Notes under the pieces: generated by a model
Told to the model about the DNA's origin: nothing
What the model saw: only the letters and a program-made list of their open reading frames with translations
The model's database searches: none
Translations under genes and position numbers: made by a program
Assembly: GCF_020177595.1 (NCBI RefSeq)
Contig: NZ_JAHTBL010000002.1
Coordinates: 186,001 to 250,000, forward strand
DNA: 64,000 nucleotides
Source of the DNA: Cognatishimia sp. MH4019
Lineage (GTDB): Bacteria; Pseudomonadota; Alphaproteobacteria; Rhodobacterales; Rhodobacteraceae
Reading direction: 5' to 3'
In this document: positions 32,075 to 41,433 of the stretch, piece after piece
How positions within the stretch are numbered: the first letter of the stretch is position 1
Layout of the letters: each line of letters opens with the position of its first letter

Positions 32075-32749
32075 ATGGGCCACCAGCGGGCAGATTTGGA
32101 ATGGCGCGACGGCGATGTGCCGGTCTCGACCCGGTTTCAGGACCCGTATTTCTCGCTTGAGAACGGATTGGATGAAACCCGCCATGTCTTTCTTGTGGGC
32201 AACGATCTACCCGCGCGGTTTTGCGAAGGGTTCCACATTGCAGAGCTGGGGTTCGGCACAGGGTTGAACATGCTGGCGGCGCTGATTGCCTGGCGCGCCT
32301 CCGGCACATCGGGACCATTGCGGTTTACCAGCTTCGAGGCATACCCGATGACCGCGGACGAGGTTGCGCGGGCGTTACGTGCCTTTCCAAAGGCGCTTGC
32401 CATTGCTGAACCGTTCTTGGCGGCGTGGGGAGACGGTCAAACCGAGATTGTGACCGAGGACTTGTACGCAACGGTCGTTATTGGCGATGCAGGGTCGGAA
32501 CTTTCAAATTGGGACGCGCAAGCCGATGCGTGGTTTCTTGATGGTTTTAGCCCTAATCGAAATCCAGATATGTGGCATTCTGATTTACTGGGCCAAGTCG
32601 GCAAACATACAAAACCAGGCGGCACCGCCGCGACCTACACCGCCGCGGGGTTCGTGCGGCGTGGCTTGCAAGACGCAGGGTTTGAGGTCACCCGAACCGA
32701 GGGCTATGGCCGCAAGCGCCATATGACCCGCGCAAGGAAACCGGCGTGA
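32075..32749 (+). CDS. mnmD: tRNA (5-methylaminomethyl-2-thiouridine)(34)-methyltransferase
   Basis: A 224-residue stand-alone version of the MnmC N-terminal domain, which methylates nm5s2U34 to mnm5s2U34 in tRNA. SAM motif ELGFGTGLNMLAA is near residue 57, and the hallmark WFLDGFSPNRNPDMW is near 152-166. N-terminal DVPVSTRFQDPYFS is typical. It is divergent from an MnmC-C-terminal-like flavoprotein and overlaps the next gene by GTGA. Confidence 0.9.
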   Translation: MGHQRADLEWRDGDVPVSTRFQDPYFSLENGLDETRHVFLVGNDLPARFCEGFHIAELGFGTGLNMLAALIAWRASGTSGPLRFTSFEAYPMTADEVARALRAFPKALAIAEPFLAAWGDGQTEIVTEDLYATVVIGDAGSELSNWDAQADAWFLDGFSPNRNPDMWHSDLLGQVGKHTKPGGTAATYTAAGFVRRGLQDAGFEVTRTEGYGRKRHMTRARKPA

Positions 32750-33612
32750 CAGAGGCCAACACACGCCTTGGCATCCTGTTGATGGTCGCCACCACGTTCG
32801 TCTTCGCTGCGCAAGACGGCATCTCCCGCCACTTGGCGGGCGAATACAACGTCATGATGATCGTCATGATCCGCTACTGGTTTTTTGCAGCCTTCGTAAT
32901 CGCTGTGGCCCGGCGCAAGGCAGGTGGGATCCGCCAAGCCGCGCAGACCGAGCAGTTGCCCTTGCAGCTATTCCGCGGCGCGCTGCTTGCCATCGAGATT
33001 TGCGTCATGGTCGGGGCCTTCGTGCTGCTGGGCCTGATCGAGAGCCACGTGATTTTCGCCGCCTACCCGCTCATCATCGCAGCCCTCTCTGGCCCGATCC
33101 TGGGCGAACGGGTGGGCTGGAAACGCTGGGTTGCGATTGGTGTTGGCTTCATCGGTGTGCTGATCATCCTGCAGCCCGGCGTCAAAGTCTTCTCCCCCGC
33201 CGCCATCGTTCCGCTGATCTCGGCGCTGATGTTCGCACTTTACGGCCTACTGACCCGCTACGCGGCGCGCAAGGACAGTGCGGCGACCAGCTTCTTCTGG
33301 ACCGGCGTCACAGGGGCCGTGGTGATGACCGTGATCGGCGTGTGGTTCTGGGAGCCGATGAGCCGCCCCGATTGGGTATGGATGGCGCTGCTCTGTGTGA
33401 CCGGGGCCTTCGGACATTACCTGCTGATCCGCTGCTATGAGCTGGCCGAAGCCTCCAGCTTGCAGCCTTTTGCCTATCTGCAGCTCGTCTTCGCGTCGGC
33501 CCTTGGGCTTCTCGTCTTCAACGAAACGCTTGAGATGAATGTGGTGATCGGCGCGTCGATCGTGGTCGCGGCAGGGCTCTTCACTCTGTGGCGGGAGCGT
33601 CAGAGAGGCTAG
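32746..33612 (+). CDS. EamA/DMT family transporter
   Basis: A 288-residue protein with about ten hydrophobic helices in two EamA repeats (about 8-135 and 150-283). It has typical short loops such as YPLIIAALSGPILGERVGW at the end of repeat 1 and FAYLQLVFASALGLLVFNE in repeat 2. The start is GTG overlapping the mnmD stop. The 3' end overlaps the convergent transglycosylase gene by 32 bases. The substrate is unknown. Confidence 0.85.
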   Translation: MTEANTRLGILLMVATTFVFAAQDGISRHLAGEYNVMMIVMIRYWFFAAFVIAVARRKAGGIRQAAQTEQLPLQLFRGALLAIEICVMVGAFVLLGLIESHVIFAAYPLIIAALSGPILGERVGWKRWVAIGVGFIGVLIILQPGVKVFSPAAIVPLISALMFALYGLLTRYAARKDSAATSFFWTGVTGAVVMTVIGVWFWEPMSRPDWVWMALLCVTGAFGHYLLIRCYELAEASSLQPFAYLQLVFASALGLLVFNETLEMNVVIGASIVVAAGLFTLWRERQRG

Positions 33613-35575
33613 CTTCCTCCTGACCCAGACCTGCAGGGCGCGCTTGCGGGCGGCGCAGGGGAACCTCGCCAATCAGTTCCTCAGTGAAGTGGATCGGACC
33701 GGTGATGCTGGTCAGCCGCGCGCGGTAGACAGGCAGGCTTTCGGTGACGCGCATCACGTAGTTGCGGGTCTCACGGAAGGGGATGTGTTCAATCCAGTCG
33801 ATGACGTCGATCTCGCCTTTGCGCGGATCACCAAACCGGTCCATCCAGGATTTCGGGCGGCCCGGGCCAGCATTATAGCCCGCGGCGACCATCACCGGGC
33901 TATCCCCGAAATCCTCAATGAGATCAGCGAGATAAGCACTGCCAAGGCGAGCGTTATACTGCCAATCGCTCAGCAGCCTTGCGCTGCGAAACACCATGCC
34001 TTGGTCGCGCGCGACGGCTTGCGCGGTGCGGGGCATAACCTGCATCAGCCCAAGCGCGCCCGCGCTGGAGGTGACGACCGGGTCAAACTCGGACTCGCGG
34101 CGGGCAATGGCGAGGGACAGCGCTTTGGGCGCAGGCAGGTCCATATCGGCCAAAGGGTGCAGGGCGAAATAGGCCTGCGGGATCACGATACCCCGGCGGG
34201 CAGCGCGTTTGCCGATCATCACCGCGATATGCGGGCGATCCTTGGCGACAGCGAAGCTGCCCAGCGCGCGCAATTCATCGGTGGGCAAGATGTCGGCAAG
34301 ATGGGTCAGGAACCGTTCGGCCAAAGCGTCTTCGCCGATGGAGATGAAGAGGTCGGCAGCCTGAAACACGGGGTTTGCGGTGAACCGCGCGTCTTCCCAC
34401 GGGGTATCAAAGCCAACGAGGGACGGGTCCAGAGGAAGCCCCGCTTTCTCGGCGGCAAGCAGCCCATAAAAGCTGGTCTGGTGCCGACCGCCTTCCGCGT
34501 AAGCCGCCTGCGCGGCCTCCGCGTCACCCAGCGCCCCATGGGTGCGGCCCAACCAGTAGAACGCACGACCCTTGGAAATGGGGGTTTTGACAGCGGCCTC
34601 GAACGCAGTGAAATGGGTCAGCGCCACCTCGGGCTGGTTCAGCTTTCGCAGGGCGATGAAGCCCGACAGCCATTCCAGATCGGCAAAGTTCGACCCTTCG
34701 GTTAGAAAATGGGTCGAAGCGACATGATAGGCCGTGCGATTCTGCTCGTCCCGCATCATATCGCGCGCGATAGAACGGCGGCGGTTCGACCAGGCTTGCG
34801 GGTTGCCCAGTGCCTCTGCCGATAGCGAATGGCCCAACAGCAGTTCCAGCGCGCCTTCATTCAGGCCTTTGCGGGTCCGCCATTGGAAGCGGTCAAAGGC
34901 GAGGCCACCGTGACGCTTCAGGGCCTCTGGCACCGCGGACAGTTTGGCCTCCACATCCGAGGCGTTCGATTGCAGGGCGATGCGCGCCTCGGCCAAGGCC
35001 GCTTGATCGTCGCTGACGAAAGGGACCATCCGCCGCGCGTCGCTGCGCTGCGATTGCCAGAGCAACATATCAAGACGCGCCGCATGGTGCGGCCGCAAAA
35101 GTGTTCCGTGGTTTCGCAGGTAAAGGCGCTCGGTCTCCTGCGGCATTTGCATCGTGGTCCAAGCGGTGATGAGTGCTGCATCGGCCTGATCCGGGGCATC
35201 TTCGCGCAGGGCTTCGACATGGGTCAAAACCCCCGCACCGGTTTGCGGCGGCGCATCCGCAAAGAAGCTCATCGCACTTTCGGCTGGTACGTCTTCCTCC
35301 ACCCGGCGGCGCATCAGGGCAAGGCCGGGCCAGTCAGGATGCGCCTGCAGGAAAGCCGCCACTTCGGGATATGTGCCGTCAGCGCGCAGCTTGTGCCAAT
35401 CGACAATGGACTGGATCACGGGATCATGGGATGTGGCGTGATCTGCAGCTTCGACCCAATCCCCATCACGCACTGCGATCAACGCGGCCTGCAAGGCGAC
35501 GCGGTCAAGGCGATCCTGCGCGAGCGCGGGGGCGGTCATCCAGACCGACAAAACGAAAACCCAGAATAGCCGCAT
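33581..35575 (-). CDS. soluble lytic murein transglycosylase (Slt family)
   Basis: A 664-residue periplasmic enzyme: signal peptide 1-20 (MRLFWVFVLSVWMTAPALAQ), a long alpha-superhelical U/L domain with TPR-like repeats, and a C-terminal SLT domain with the catalytic Glu in AIARRESEFDP, then AGALGLMQVMP and AAGYNAGPGRPKSW. It cleaves glycan strands to 1,6-anhydro-muropeptides. ATG at 35575 starts a good signal peptide; the frame is open to 35635. It is the second lytic transglycosylase in this window. Confidence 0.92.
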   Translation of the reverse strand: MRLFWVFVLSVWMTAPALAQDRLDRVALQAALIAVRDGDWVEAADHATSHDPVIQSIVDWHKLRADGTYPEVAAFLQAHPDWPGLALMRRRVEEDVPAESAMSFFADAPPQTGAGVLTHVEALREDAPDQADAALITAWTTMQMPQETERLYLRNHGTLLRPHHAARLDMLLWQSQRSDARRMVPFVSDDQAALAEARIALQSNASDVEAKLSAVPEALKRHGGLAFDRFQWRTRKGLNEGALELLLGHSLSAEALGNPQAWSNRRRSIARDMMRDEQNRTAYHVASTHFLTEGSNFADLEWLSGFIALRKLNQPEVALTHFTAFEAAVKTPISKGRAFYWLGRTHGALGDAEAAQAAYAEGGRHQTSFYGLLAAEKAGLPLDPSLVGFDTPWEDARFTANPVFQAADLFISIGEDALAERFLTHLADILPTDELRALGSFAVAKDRPHIAVMIGKRAARRGIVIPQAYFALHPLADMDLPAPKALSLAIARRESEFDPVVTSSAGALGLMQVMPRTAQAVARDQGMVFRSARLLSDWQYNARLGSAYLADLIEDFGDSPVMVAAGYNAGPGRPKSWMDRFGDPRKGEIDVIDWIEHIPFRETRNYVMRVTESLPVYRARLTSITGPIHFTEELIGEVPLRRPQARPAGLGQEEASLSDAPATE

Positions 35576-35727
35576 GAACACGCGCCCCCAATGCGCGGTA
35601 AATATGAGACGAATGCTAACGGCACGCACTCGCACCGCAAATCACAAACTTGGCAAGGGGCAGGACTGCGGCTAGGTTCCGCCGAACTCAAACCGCCGAT
35701 TCAGGCGACATTCAAAGGAAGCGCGTC

Positions 35728-36600
35728 ATGTTCAAGGGATCAATGCCTGCCCTCGTAACGCCGTTCTCGAACGGCCAGCTGGATATCGACACGCTCAAGA
35801 AACTTGTCGCGTGGCATGTGGATCAAGGCAGCCACGGGCTGGTGCCCGTTGGCACCACGGGCGAGAGCCCGACGTTGAGCCATGCCGAGCATGATCAGGT
35901 CGTCGAAATTGTGGTGAACGAGGCGGCAGGCCGTATCCCGGTCATCGCCGGGGCCGGCTCCAACAATACGGTCGAAACCGTGCGGCTGGTCAAGAAAGCC
36001 AAAGAGGTCGGCGCCGATGCTGCTTTGGTCGTGACGCCTTACTATAACAAGCCGACCCAACGCGGTTTGCTGGGGCATTTCCATGCCGCAGCTGACTGTG
36101 GCTTGCCGATCATTATCTACAACATCCCCGGTCGCTCTATCGTGGATATGACCCCCGCAACGATGGGCGAACTGGCCAAGCACGAGATGATTATCGGCGT
36201 GAAAGATGCAACCGGCGACGTCACACGCGTCTCCAAGCAACGCCGGAGCTGTGGCACGGATTTCGTGCAATTGTCCGGCGAGGATGCCTCTGCCATCGGG
36301 TTCAACGCCCAAGGCGGGCAAGGCTGCATTTCGGTGACGGCGAATGTCGCGCCCAAGCTCTGTTCCGAGTTTCAGGAGGCCACATTGCGCGGCGATTACT
36401 CCACGGCGCTGGAGTATCAGGACAAACTGATGCCCTTGCACGAGGCGATTTTCACCGAGCCGGGCGTGGCAGGTGCGAAATACGGATTGTCCTTGTTGGG
36501 CATGTGCCGCGATGAGGTCCGGTCCCCGTTGACGGGTCTGGATGAGAACACGCGTCTGCTGATGAAAGACGCGATGCGGCATGCGGGTTTGATTAACTAA
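35728..36600 (+). CDS. dapA: 4-hydroxy-tetrahydrodipicolinate synthase
   Basis: A 290-residue DapA, the first committed step of lysine/diaminopimelate synthesis. Key residues: Thr44/45 in GTTGESPTL, Tyr131 in YNIPGRS, the Schiff-base Lys159 in GVKDATGD and Arg136 in PGR. ATG at 35728 has AAGGAA eight bases upstream and starts the canonical [12 protein letters not shown]. It is divergent from the Slt gene. Confidence 0.95.
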   Translation: MFKGSMPALVTPFSNGQLDIDTLKKLVAWHVDQGSHGLVPVGTTGESPTLSHAEHDQVVEIVVNEAAGRIPVIAGAGSNNTVETVRLVKKAKEVGADAALVVTPYYNKPTQRGLLGHFHAAADCGLPIIIYNIPGRSIVDMTPATMGELAKHEMIIGVKDATGDVTRVSKQRRSCGTDFVQLSGEDASAIGFNAQGGQGCISVTANVAPKLCSEFQEATLRGDYSTALEYQDKLMPLHEAIFTEPGVAGAKYGLSLLGMCRDEVRSPLTGLDENTRLLMKDAMRHAGLIN

Positions 36601-36612
36601 AGGGATTGCGCC

Positions 36613-36677
36613 GCGGCTGGGGGCTTTGCCCCCAGACCCCAGGATATTTTGACCAGAATGAAACCAGAAGCGGTTGG
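36613..36677 (+). repeat. GC hairpin and right arm of the dispersed 3'-end element after dapA
   Basis: A hairpin CTGGGGGC-TTT-GCCCCCAG is followed by AGGATATTTTGACCAGAATG and AAACCAGAAGC. The right part matches 27734-27765 closely. Confidence 0.55.
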
Positions 36678-36707
36678 AAGCCGTCGGGTTTCACATAGAT
36701 AGGCATC

Positions 36708-37187
36708 ATGGCTGCGAAACCGAAAACAGACCCCAACTATAAGGTCATCGCCGAGAACCGGCGGGCCCGGTATGATTACGCGATTGAGGAAGACCTCGAG
36801 GTTGGGATCATGCTGGAAGGCTCCGAGGTGAAATCCCTGCGCGAAGGTCAGGCCAATATCGCCGAGAGCTATGCGAATGTGGAGGATGGCGAGCTGTGGT
36901 TGGTGAACAGCTATATCGCGCCCTATCTGCAGGCCAAAACCTTTGGACATGAGGAAAAGCGCAAGCGCAAGCTGCTGGCGTCCAAGAAAGAGCTGTCGAA
37001 GCTTTGGAACGCCACCCAGCGCCAAGGCATGACGCTGGTTCCGCTGGTGATGTATTTCAACCATCGCGGACTGGTGAAGATGAAGATCGGCGTCGCGAAG
37101 GGCAAAAAGACCGTCGACAAGCGCCAGACCGAGGCCAAGCGCGACTGGAGCCGCCAAAAGGCCCGTTTGCTGCGCCACGGAGAGTAG
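36708..37187 (+). CDS. smpB: SsrA-binding protein SmpB
   Basis: A 159-residue tmRNA partner for ribosome rescue. It has the N-terminal [12 protein letters not shown], the OB-fold block [31 protein letters not shown], and the basic tail [15 protein letters not shown]. Length and features are standard. The tmRNA gene itself is not seen in the window. Confidence 0.96.
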   Translation: MAAKPKTDPNYKVIAENRRARYDYAIEEDLEVGIMLEGSEVKSLREGQANIAESYANVEDGELWLVNSYIAPYLQAKTFGHEEKRKRKLLASKKELSKLWNATQRQGMTLVPLVMYFNHRGLVKMKIGVAKGKKTVDKRQTEAKRDWSRQKARLLRHGE

Positions 37188-37253
37188 CGGCCCTTGCGTC
37201 ACCTTATATGCGGGCGTAATCAAGGTTGATCCTGACCTGAAGGGGGCTTTGGC

Positions 37254-38111
37254 ATGTCTGCAGACGATCCCAGAACGCTTGTCTCAACCGAGTGGCTTGC
37301 AAGCCATCTTCGCGACCCGGATTTACGGGTGCTGGACGGCTCTTGGTATCTGCCGGATGCGGGACGCGATGGGCGGGCAGAGTATGAGGCTGCCCACATC
37401 CCCGGCGCGCGGTTCTTCGATCTGGACGAGATCAGCGACCATCGCTCCGACATGCCCCACATGGCCCCCTCGCCCGAGAAATTCATCTCGCGCATGCGCG
37501 CGATGGGCGTGGGCGATGGTCATCAGGTTGTCGTCTATGACGGCGCAGGTCTCTTTTCAGCCGCGCGTATCTGGTGGCTGTTCAAGCTGATGGGCAAGCA
37601 GGACATCGCCGTTTTGGATGGCGGGTTTCCCAAATGGCAGGCTGAGGAACGCGATGTCGAAGACCTGCCGCCCATGGTGCGCGACCGCCATATGACCATC
37701 AGCCGTCAGAACCATCTGGTCAAGGATGTGACGCAAGTCGCCTCGGCCAGCAAATTGGGGGATCACGCGATTATTGATGCCCGCGCCGCCGAGCGGTTTC
37801 GCGGCGATGCGCCAGAGCCGCGCGAAGGCTTGCGCGCCGGTCACATTCCCAAATCGCGCAATGTGCCGTTCAAGACATTGCTCAATACCGATGGCACACT
37901 TAAGGCGCCCGCCAAGCTCAAGACACTGTTTGAAGAGGCCGGTGTCGATCTAAGCAAGCCCGCGATCACCACCTGCGGCTCTGGTGTAACAGCCGCCGTC
38001 CTGTCGCTGGCGCTTGAGCGCATCGGCAAGACCGATCACGCCGTCTATGATGGCTCATGGGCCGAATGGGGGATGTTCCCCGACCTCAACGTCGCAACCG
38101 GAGACGCCTGA
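37254..38111 (+). CDS. sseA: 3-mercaptopyruvate sulfurtransferase
   Basis: A 285-residue protein with two rhodanese domains (about 8-130 and 155-280). The active-site loop in domain 2 is Cys241 in TTCGSGVTAAVL; CGSGVT is the mercaptopyruvate-type loop, as opposed to CRxGx[R/T] of thiosulfate rhodaneses. Domain 1 contains LDGSWYLPDAGRD. SD AAGGGGG lies upstream. The stop overlaps the next ATG by one base (TGATG). Confidence 0.92.
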   Translation: MSADDPRTLVSTEWLASHLRDPDLRVLDGSWYLPDAGRDGRAEYEAAHIPGARFFDLDEISDHRSDMPHMAPSPEKFISRMRAMGVGDGHQVVVYDGAGLFSAARIWWLFKLMGKQDIAVLDGGFPKWQAEERDVEDLPPMVRDRHMTISRQNHLVKDVTQVASASKLGDHAIIDARAAERFRGDAPEPREGLRAGHIPKSRNVPFKTLLNTDGTLKAPAKLKTLFEEAGVDLSKPAITTCGSGVTAAVLSLALERIGKTDHAVYDGSWAEWGMFPDLNVATGDA

Positions 38112-39295
38112 TGCTGACGCAGCTTAAAGACCAACCCGCTGATAAAATCCTCGCCCTCGTGCAGGCCTTCAAAGACGATCCCCGCAAGGACAAGATCGAC
38201 CTGGGCGTCGGGGTCTATAAGGACGCAGACGGCAAGACGCCCATCATGCGGGCGGTCAAGAAAGCCGAGAAACAGCTCTGGGAGCAGGAGCAGACGAAAT
38301 CCTATGTCGCCCTAACCGGCGATCCGGCCTACGGCGCCGCCATGGCGCAAATGGTTCTGGGCGATGCCGTTCCGATGGACCGCGTCTCCAAAGCCGCCAC
38401 ACCCGGCGGCACGGGTGCTGTGCGCCAGGGGTTCGAGTTGGTGCAACTTGCCAACCCCCAGGCAACTGTCTGGGTGTCAGATCCCACATGGCCGAACCAC
38501 CTGACGATCCTCAAGCATCTGGGTATCAAGACAACGCTCTACCGCTATTTCGATAGCGAGACATGTGCTGTGGATTTCGACAGCATGCTGGCCGACCTGA
38601 AAGGCGCGAAAGAGGGCGACGTCGTGCTGCTCCATGGCTGCTGCCACAACCCCACAGGTGCCAATCTGAACAAGGCGCAATGGAAAGAACTGGTCGCGCT
38701 GATGAAAGCCCAAGGCCTGATCCCGATGATCGACATTGCCTATCAGGGCTTCGGCGATGGCCTCGAAGACGATGCCGCCGCGACCCGGCTCGTGGCATCC
38801 GAACTCCCGGAAACCATCATCGCCGCCAGCTGCTCGAAAAACTTCGGGATCTACCGCGAACGGACAGGCATCCTGATGACCGTCTCAGCCGAGGCTGCGA
38901 CCCAAAAAACCGCCCAAGGCACGCTCGCCTATCTCAACCGGCAGAACTATTCCTTCCCGCCCGATCACGGCGCGCGACTGGTGACGATGATCCTGAACGA
39001 TCCCGATTTGCGCAAAGAATGGGAGGACGAATTGGAAGAGGTCCGCGAAGGCCTGCTGGTCCTGCGCAAACAGCTTGCCGAAGAACTGCAGAAAGCCACG
39101 AACTCTGATCGCTACGGCTTCATCGCCGAGCATCGCGGCATGTTCTCGCGCCTCGGCGTTTCGCCCGAAATGGTCGAAAAACTGCGCGAGGATCACGCGA
39201 TCTACATGGTGGGCGACAGCCGCATCAATATCGCCGGGCTCAACAAAGACACGGTGCCAATCCTTGCAAAAGCCATTGCGACTGTAGGCGGCTGA
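38111..39295 (+). CDS. aromatic/aspartate aminotransferase (class I, TyrB/AspC type)
   Basis: A 394-residue class I aminotransferase. It has the N-terminal IDLGVGVYKDADGKTPIM, the PLP/substrate block LLHGCCHNPTGANL, DIAYQGFGDGL with the PLP Asp region, PLP-Lys block SCSKNFGIYRERTG near residue 252, and the C-terminal Arg in DSRINIAGL. It is linked to sseA by a one-base overlap, which fits cysteine/aspartate transamination feeding mercaptopyruvate (inference). AspC and TyrB cannot be told apart by eye. Confidence 0.9.
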   Translation: MLTQLKDQPADKILALVQAFKDDPRKDKIDLGVGVYKDADGKTPIMRAVKKAEKQLWEQEQTKSYVALTGDPAYGAAMAQMVLGDAVPMDRVSKAATPGGTGAVRQGFELVQLANPQATVWVSDPTWPNHLTILKHLGIKTTLYRYFDSETCAVDFDSMLADLKGAKEGDVVLLHGCCHNPTGANLNKAQWKELVALMKAQGLIPMIDIAYQGFGDGLEDDAAATRLVASELPETIIAASCSKNFGIYRERTGILMTVSAEAATQKTAQGTLAYLNRQNYSFPPDHGARLVTMILNDPDLRKEWEDELEEVREGLLVLRKQLAEELQKATNSDRYGFIAEHRGMFSRLGVSPEMVEKLREDHAIYMVGDSRINIAGLNKDTVPILAKAIATVGG

Positions 39296-39298
39296 CCC

Positions 39299-39330
39299 CT
39301 TCTTTTGTCCCAAAATACCTCCGCCGGAGG
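39299..39330 (+). repeat. copy of dispersed 3'-end element after the aminotransferase gene
   Basis: CTTCTTTTGTCCCAAAATAC then CTCCGCCGGAGG, ending in a short CTCCG/CGGAG hairpin. Confidence 0.65.
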
Positions 39331-39404
39331 CATCAAAGGGCGTCCCATCGGGGCGCGCTTTTCTATCAATAAAATAGAATGCGGCGCAGCCGCTCCGCAT
39401 TGCA

Positions 39405-39434
39405 ACAAAAAAGCCCGGGCGCGAACGCCCGGGC
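39405..39434 (-). terminator. intrinsic terminator of glnK-amtB
   Basis: On the minus strand GCCCGGGCG-TTCG-CGCCCGGGC is followed by TTTTTTG, a textbook rho-independent terminator 30 bases after the amtB stop. Confidence 0.92.
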
Positions 39435-39464
39435 AAGGTTGCCATCAGCTAACAGGAAGGAGCG

Positions 39465-40778
39465 TTAGCCTTTGGAGAAGTCGGGATAGGCTTCCATCCC
39501 AAGCTCGGATGTATCGAGACCATTGATCTCGGCTTCCTCGCTCACACGGATACCCATCGTGGCTTTCAGGATGAACCACAGGATCAGCGAAGCACCGAAG
39601 GTGAAGACACCGTAGGCCACGATACCAGTCAGCTGGGTCATCAGAGCTGCGTCACTGTTGTAGAAGACCACAGCGATCGTGCCCCAGATACCTGCGATCA
39701 GGTGAACCGGGATTGCGCCGACCACATCGTCAATCTTCAACTTGTCGAGCATCGGAACCGCGAAGACCACGATCACACCACCGATTGCACCGATCCACAG
39801 CGCGCCAAACAGCGTCGGGGCCAGCGGCTCTGCTGTGATTGAAACCAGACCGGCCAGACAGCCGTTCAGAACCATGGTCAGGTCGACCTTCTTGTACATC
39901 ACCTGCGTCAGGATCAGCGCGGTCACACCACCGGCGGCAGCCGCCATGTTGGTGTTGGCAAAGATCCGGCCCACATCGGTGATGTCACCCACGGTGCCAG
40001 CTGCCAGCTGGGAACCACCGTTGAAGCCGAACCAGCCGAGCCACAGGATGAACGTACCAAGCGTGGCAAGGGCCAGGTTGGAGCCGGGCATCGGAACGAT
40101 CTTGCCGTCCTTATACTTGCCGATACGCGGCCCCAGCACGATGGCACCAGCCAACGCAGCCCAACCACCGACAGAGTGCACAACGGTCGAACCCGCAAAG
40201 TCAGAGAAGCCCATCTCGGACAGGAAGCCACCGCCCCACTGCCAGGAGCCGCTGATCGGGTAAAGGATACCGGTCAGGACAACAACAAAGATCAGGAAGG
40301 GCCACAGTTTGATGCGCTCAGCCAGTGCACCGGACACGATGGACGCGGTTGCTGCGACAAACATCAACTGAAAGAAGAAGTCGGACGCGACAGACGCATA
40401 ATCCAGCGACGCATCTGCGGCGGCGAGGCCAACCGGCTCAAGCGATGTCGGAACGAAATTGCCCGAGAAATAGCCGTTGAAGTCGCCCGGATACATCAGG
40501 TTGAAGCCAACCAGCCAATACATGATCGACGCGATCGAGAAGAGCGCGATGTTCTTGGTCAGCTGCATCGTCACGTTCTTGGAGCGCACCAGACCCGCTT
40601 CGAGCATCGCAAAGCCCGCAGCCATCCAAAACACAAGGAAACCACCCACCAGGAACAGCAGCGTGGTCATGATATAGGGGCCGATTTCGTCAAAACCCGG
40701 CGCGGCATCTTGCGCAAAGCCAAGGCTCGGAAGCGCGATCAACGCGGCCGCCAGCGGAAGAGTTTTTGTAAGTTTCAT
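39465..40778 (-). CDS. amtB: ammonium transporter AmtB
   Basis: A 437-residue Amt channel with an N-terminal signal-like segment (SLGFAQDA), about eleven membrane helices, and the twin-His pore residues in STVVHSVGGWAALAGAIVLG and IPVHLIAGIWG. Other signatures are GGFLVFWMAAGFAMLEAG and WLGWFGFNGGS. ATG at 40778 (MKLTKTLPLA) is chosen over an in-frame GTG at 40784. It lies 26 bases after glnK, the classic glnK-amtB operon in which GlnK plugs the channel under nitrogen excess. Confidence 0.95.
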   Translation of the reverse strand: MKLTKTLPLAAALIALPSLGFAQDAAPGFDEIGPYIMTTLLFLVGGFLVFWMAAGFAMLEAGLVRSKNVTMQLTKNIALFSIASIMYWLVGFNLMYPGDFNGYFSGNFVPTSLEPVGLAAADASLDYASVASDFFFQLMFVAATASIVSGALAERIKLWPFLIFVVVLTGILYPISGSWQWGGGFLSEMGFSDFAGSTVVHSVGGWAALAGAIVLGPRIGKYKDGKIVPMPGSNLALATLGTFILWLGWFGFNGGSQLAAGTVGDITDVGRIFANTNMAAAAGGVTALILTQVMYKKVDLTMVLNGCLAGLVSITAEPLAPTLFGALWIGAIGGVIVVFAVPMLDKLKIDDVVGAIPVHLIAGIWGTIAVVFYNSDAALMTQLTGIVAYGVFTFGASLILWFILKATMGIRVSEEAEINGLDTSELGMEAYPDFSKG

Positions 40779-40804
40779 AATCACTTGTCCTATGAATGCG
40801 CGCC

Positions 40805-41143
40805 TTACAGCGCTTCTTCGTTGGTTTCGCCGGTCCGGACGCGCACAGCGCTTTGGACATCGAGAACGAAAATCTTGCCGTCGCCGATCTTGTCGGTTTT
40901 GGCAGTCGACTGGATGGTCTCGACGACCTGATCGGCCATCGACGCATTCACGACGATTTCGAGCTTCACCTTCGGAACGAAGTTCACGGCGTATTCAGCG
41001 CCACGGTAGATTTCGGTGTGTCCGGACTGAGAGCCGAAGCCCTTGATCTCGGTCACCATCATCCCGCGCACGCCAATGGCGGTCAGTGCTTCACGGACCT
41101 CCTCCAGCTTGAACGGTTTGATTGCTGCAATGATGAGTTTCAC
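40805..41143 (-). CDS. glnK: nitrogen regulatory protein P-II (GlnK/GlnB)
   Basis: A 112-residue P-II trimer protein. The uridylylation site Tyr51 is in RGAEYAVNF on the T-loop. The N-terminus MKLIIAAIKPFKLEEVREAL and the C-terminal block GDGKIFVLDVQSAVRVRTGE are standard. Location directly upstream of amtB supports the GlnK assignment. Expression is probably nitrogen-controlled (NtrC), which is known for the family; I did not find a convincing binding site. Confidence 0.95.
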   Translation of the reverse strand: MKLIIAAIKPFKLEEVREALTAIGVRGMMVTEIKGFGSQSGHTEIYRGAEYAVNFVPKVKLEIVVNASMADQVVETIQSTAKTDKIGDGKIFVLDVQSAVRVRTGETNEEAL

Positions 41144-41433
41144 GGTTTTCCCCTTCCACGTTGCGCAAAAGCTGACCCGCAGAGGGGTCTCGCTGGGGTT
41201 ACCGTGCAGGCGCAGAATGAGTCCTCAAGTGAGTCTCATCGGGAATCGCCTCTAAGACGACTACTAATTGCACAAAAATTATACAATTTACGCACAATGC
41301 TTATTTTTTAATCAATTTTAAAACCGTATGATCCAGACGCTTCCCGCTCTACAAAGGGCGCAAGAGACGTTAAGATCGCGTTAAAAGACGTGAAAACAGT
41401 CATGAACATTTGCTGAAACGGGCAGGCCGTCGC
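41144..41433. promoter_or_regulatory. 290-bp divergent promoter region, glnK / class A PBP
   Basis: Contains an AT-rich block (41260-41325) unusual for the window, with a minus-strand TATAAT (41278-41283) as a candidate glnK -10 box but no clear -35 or sigma-54 site. On the other side TTAA-N7-TTAA at 41370-41384 matches the CtrA consensus about 50 bases upstream of the PBP start. Confidence 0.4.
41370..41384. promoter_or_regulatory. CtrA-like box TTAA-N7-TTAA upstream of class A PBP
   Basis: TTAAGATCGCGTTAA, exactly the CtrA spacing, 50 bases before the likely start of a peptidoglycan synthase gene. Regulation by CtrA is inferred. Confidence 0.35.

Noticed and set aside
41260-41325. Candidate sigma-54 or NtrC site upstream of glnK
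   Set aside because: GCAC half-sites are present but no GG-N10-GC promoter or proper dyad spacing was found; only a lone TATAAT is kept as weak evidence.
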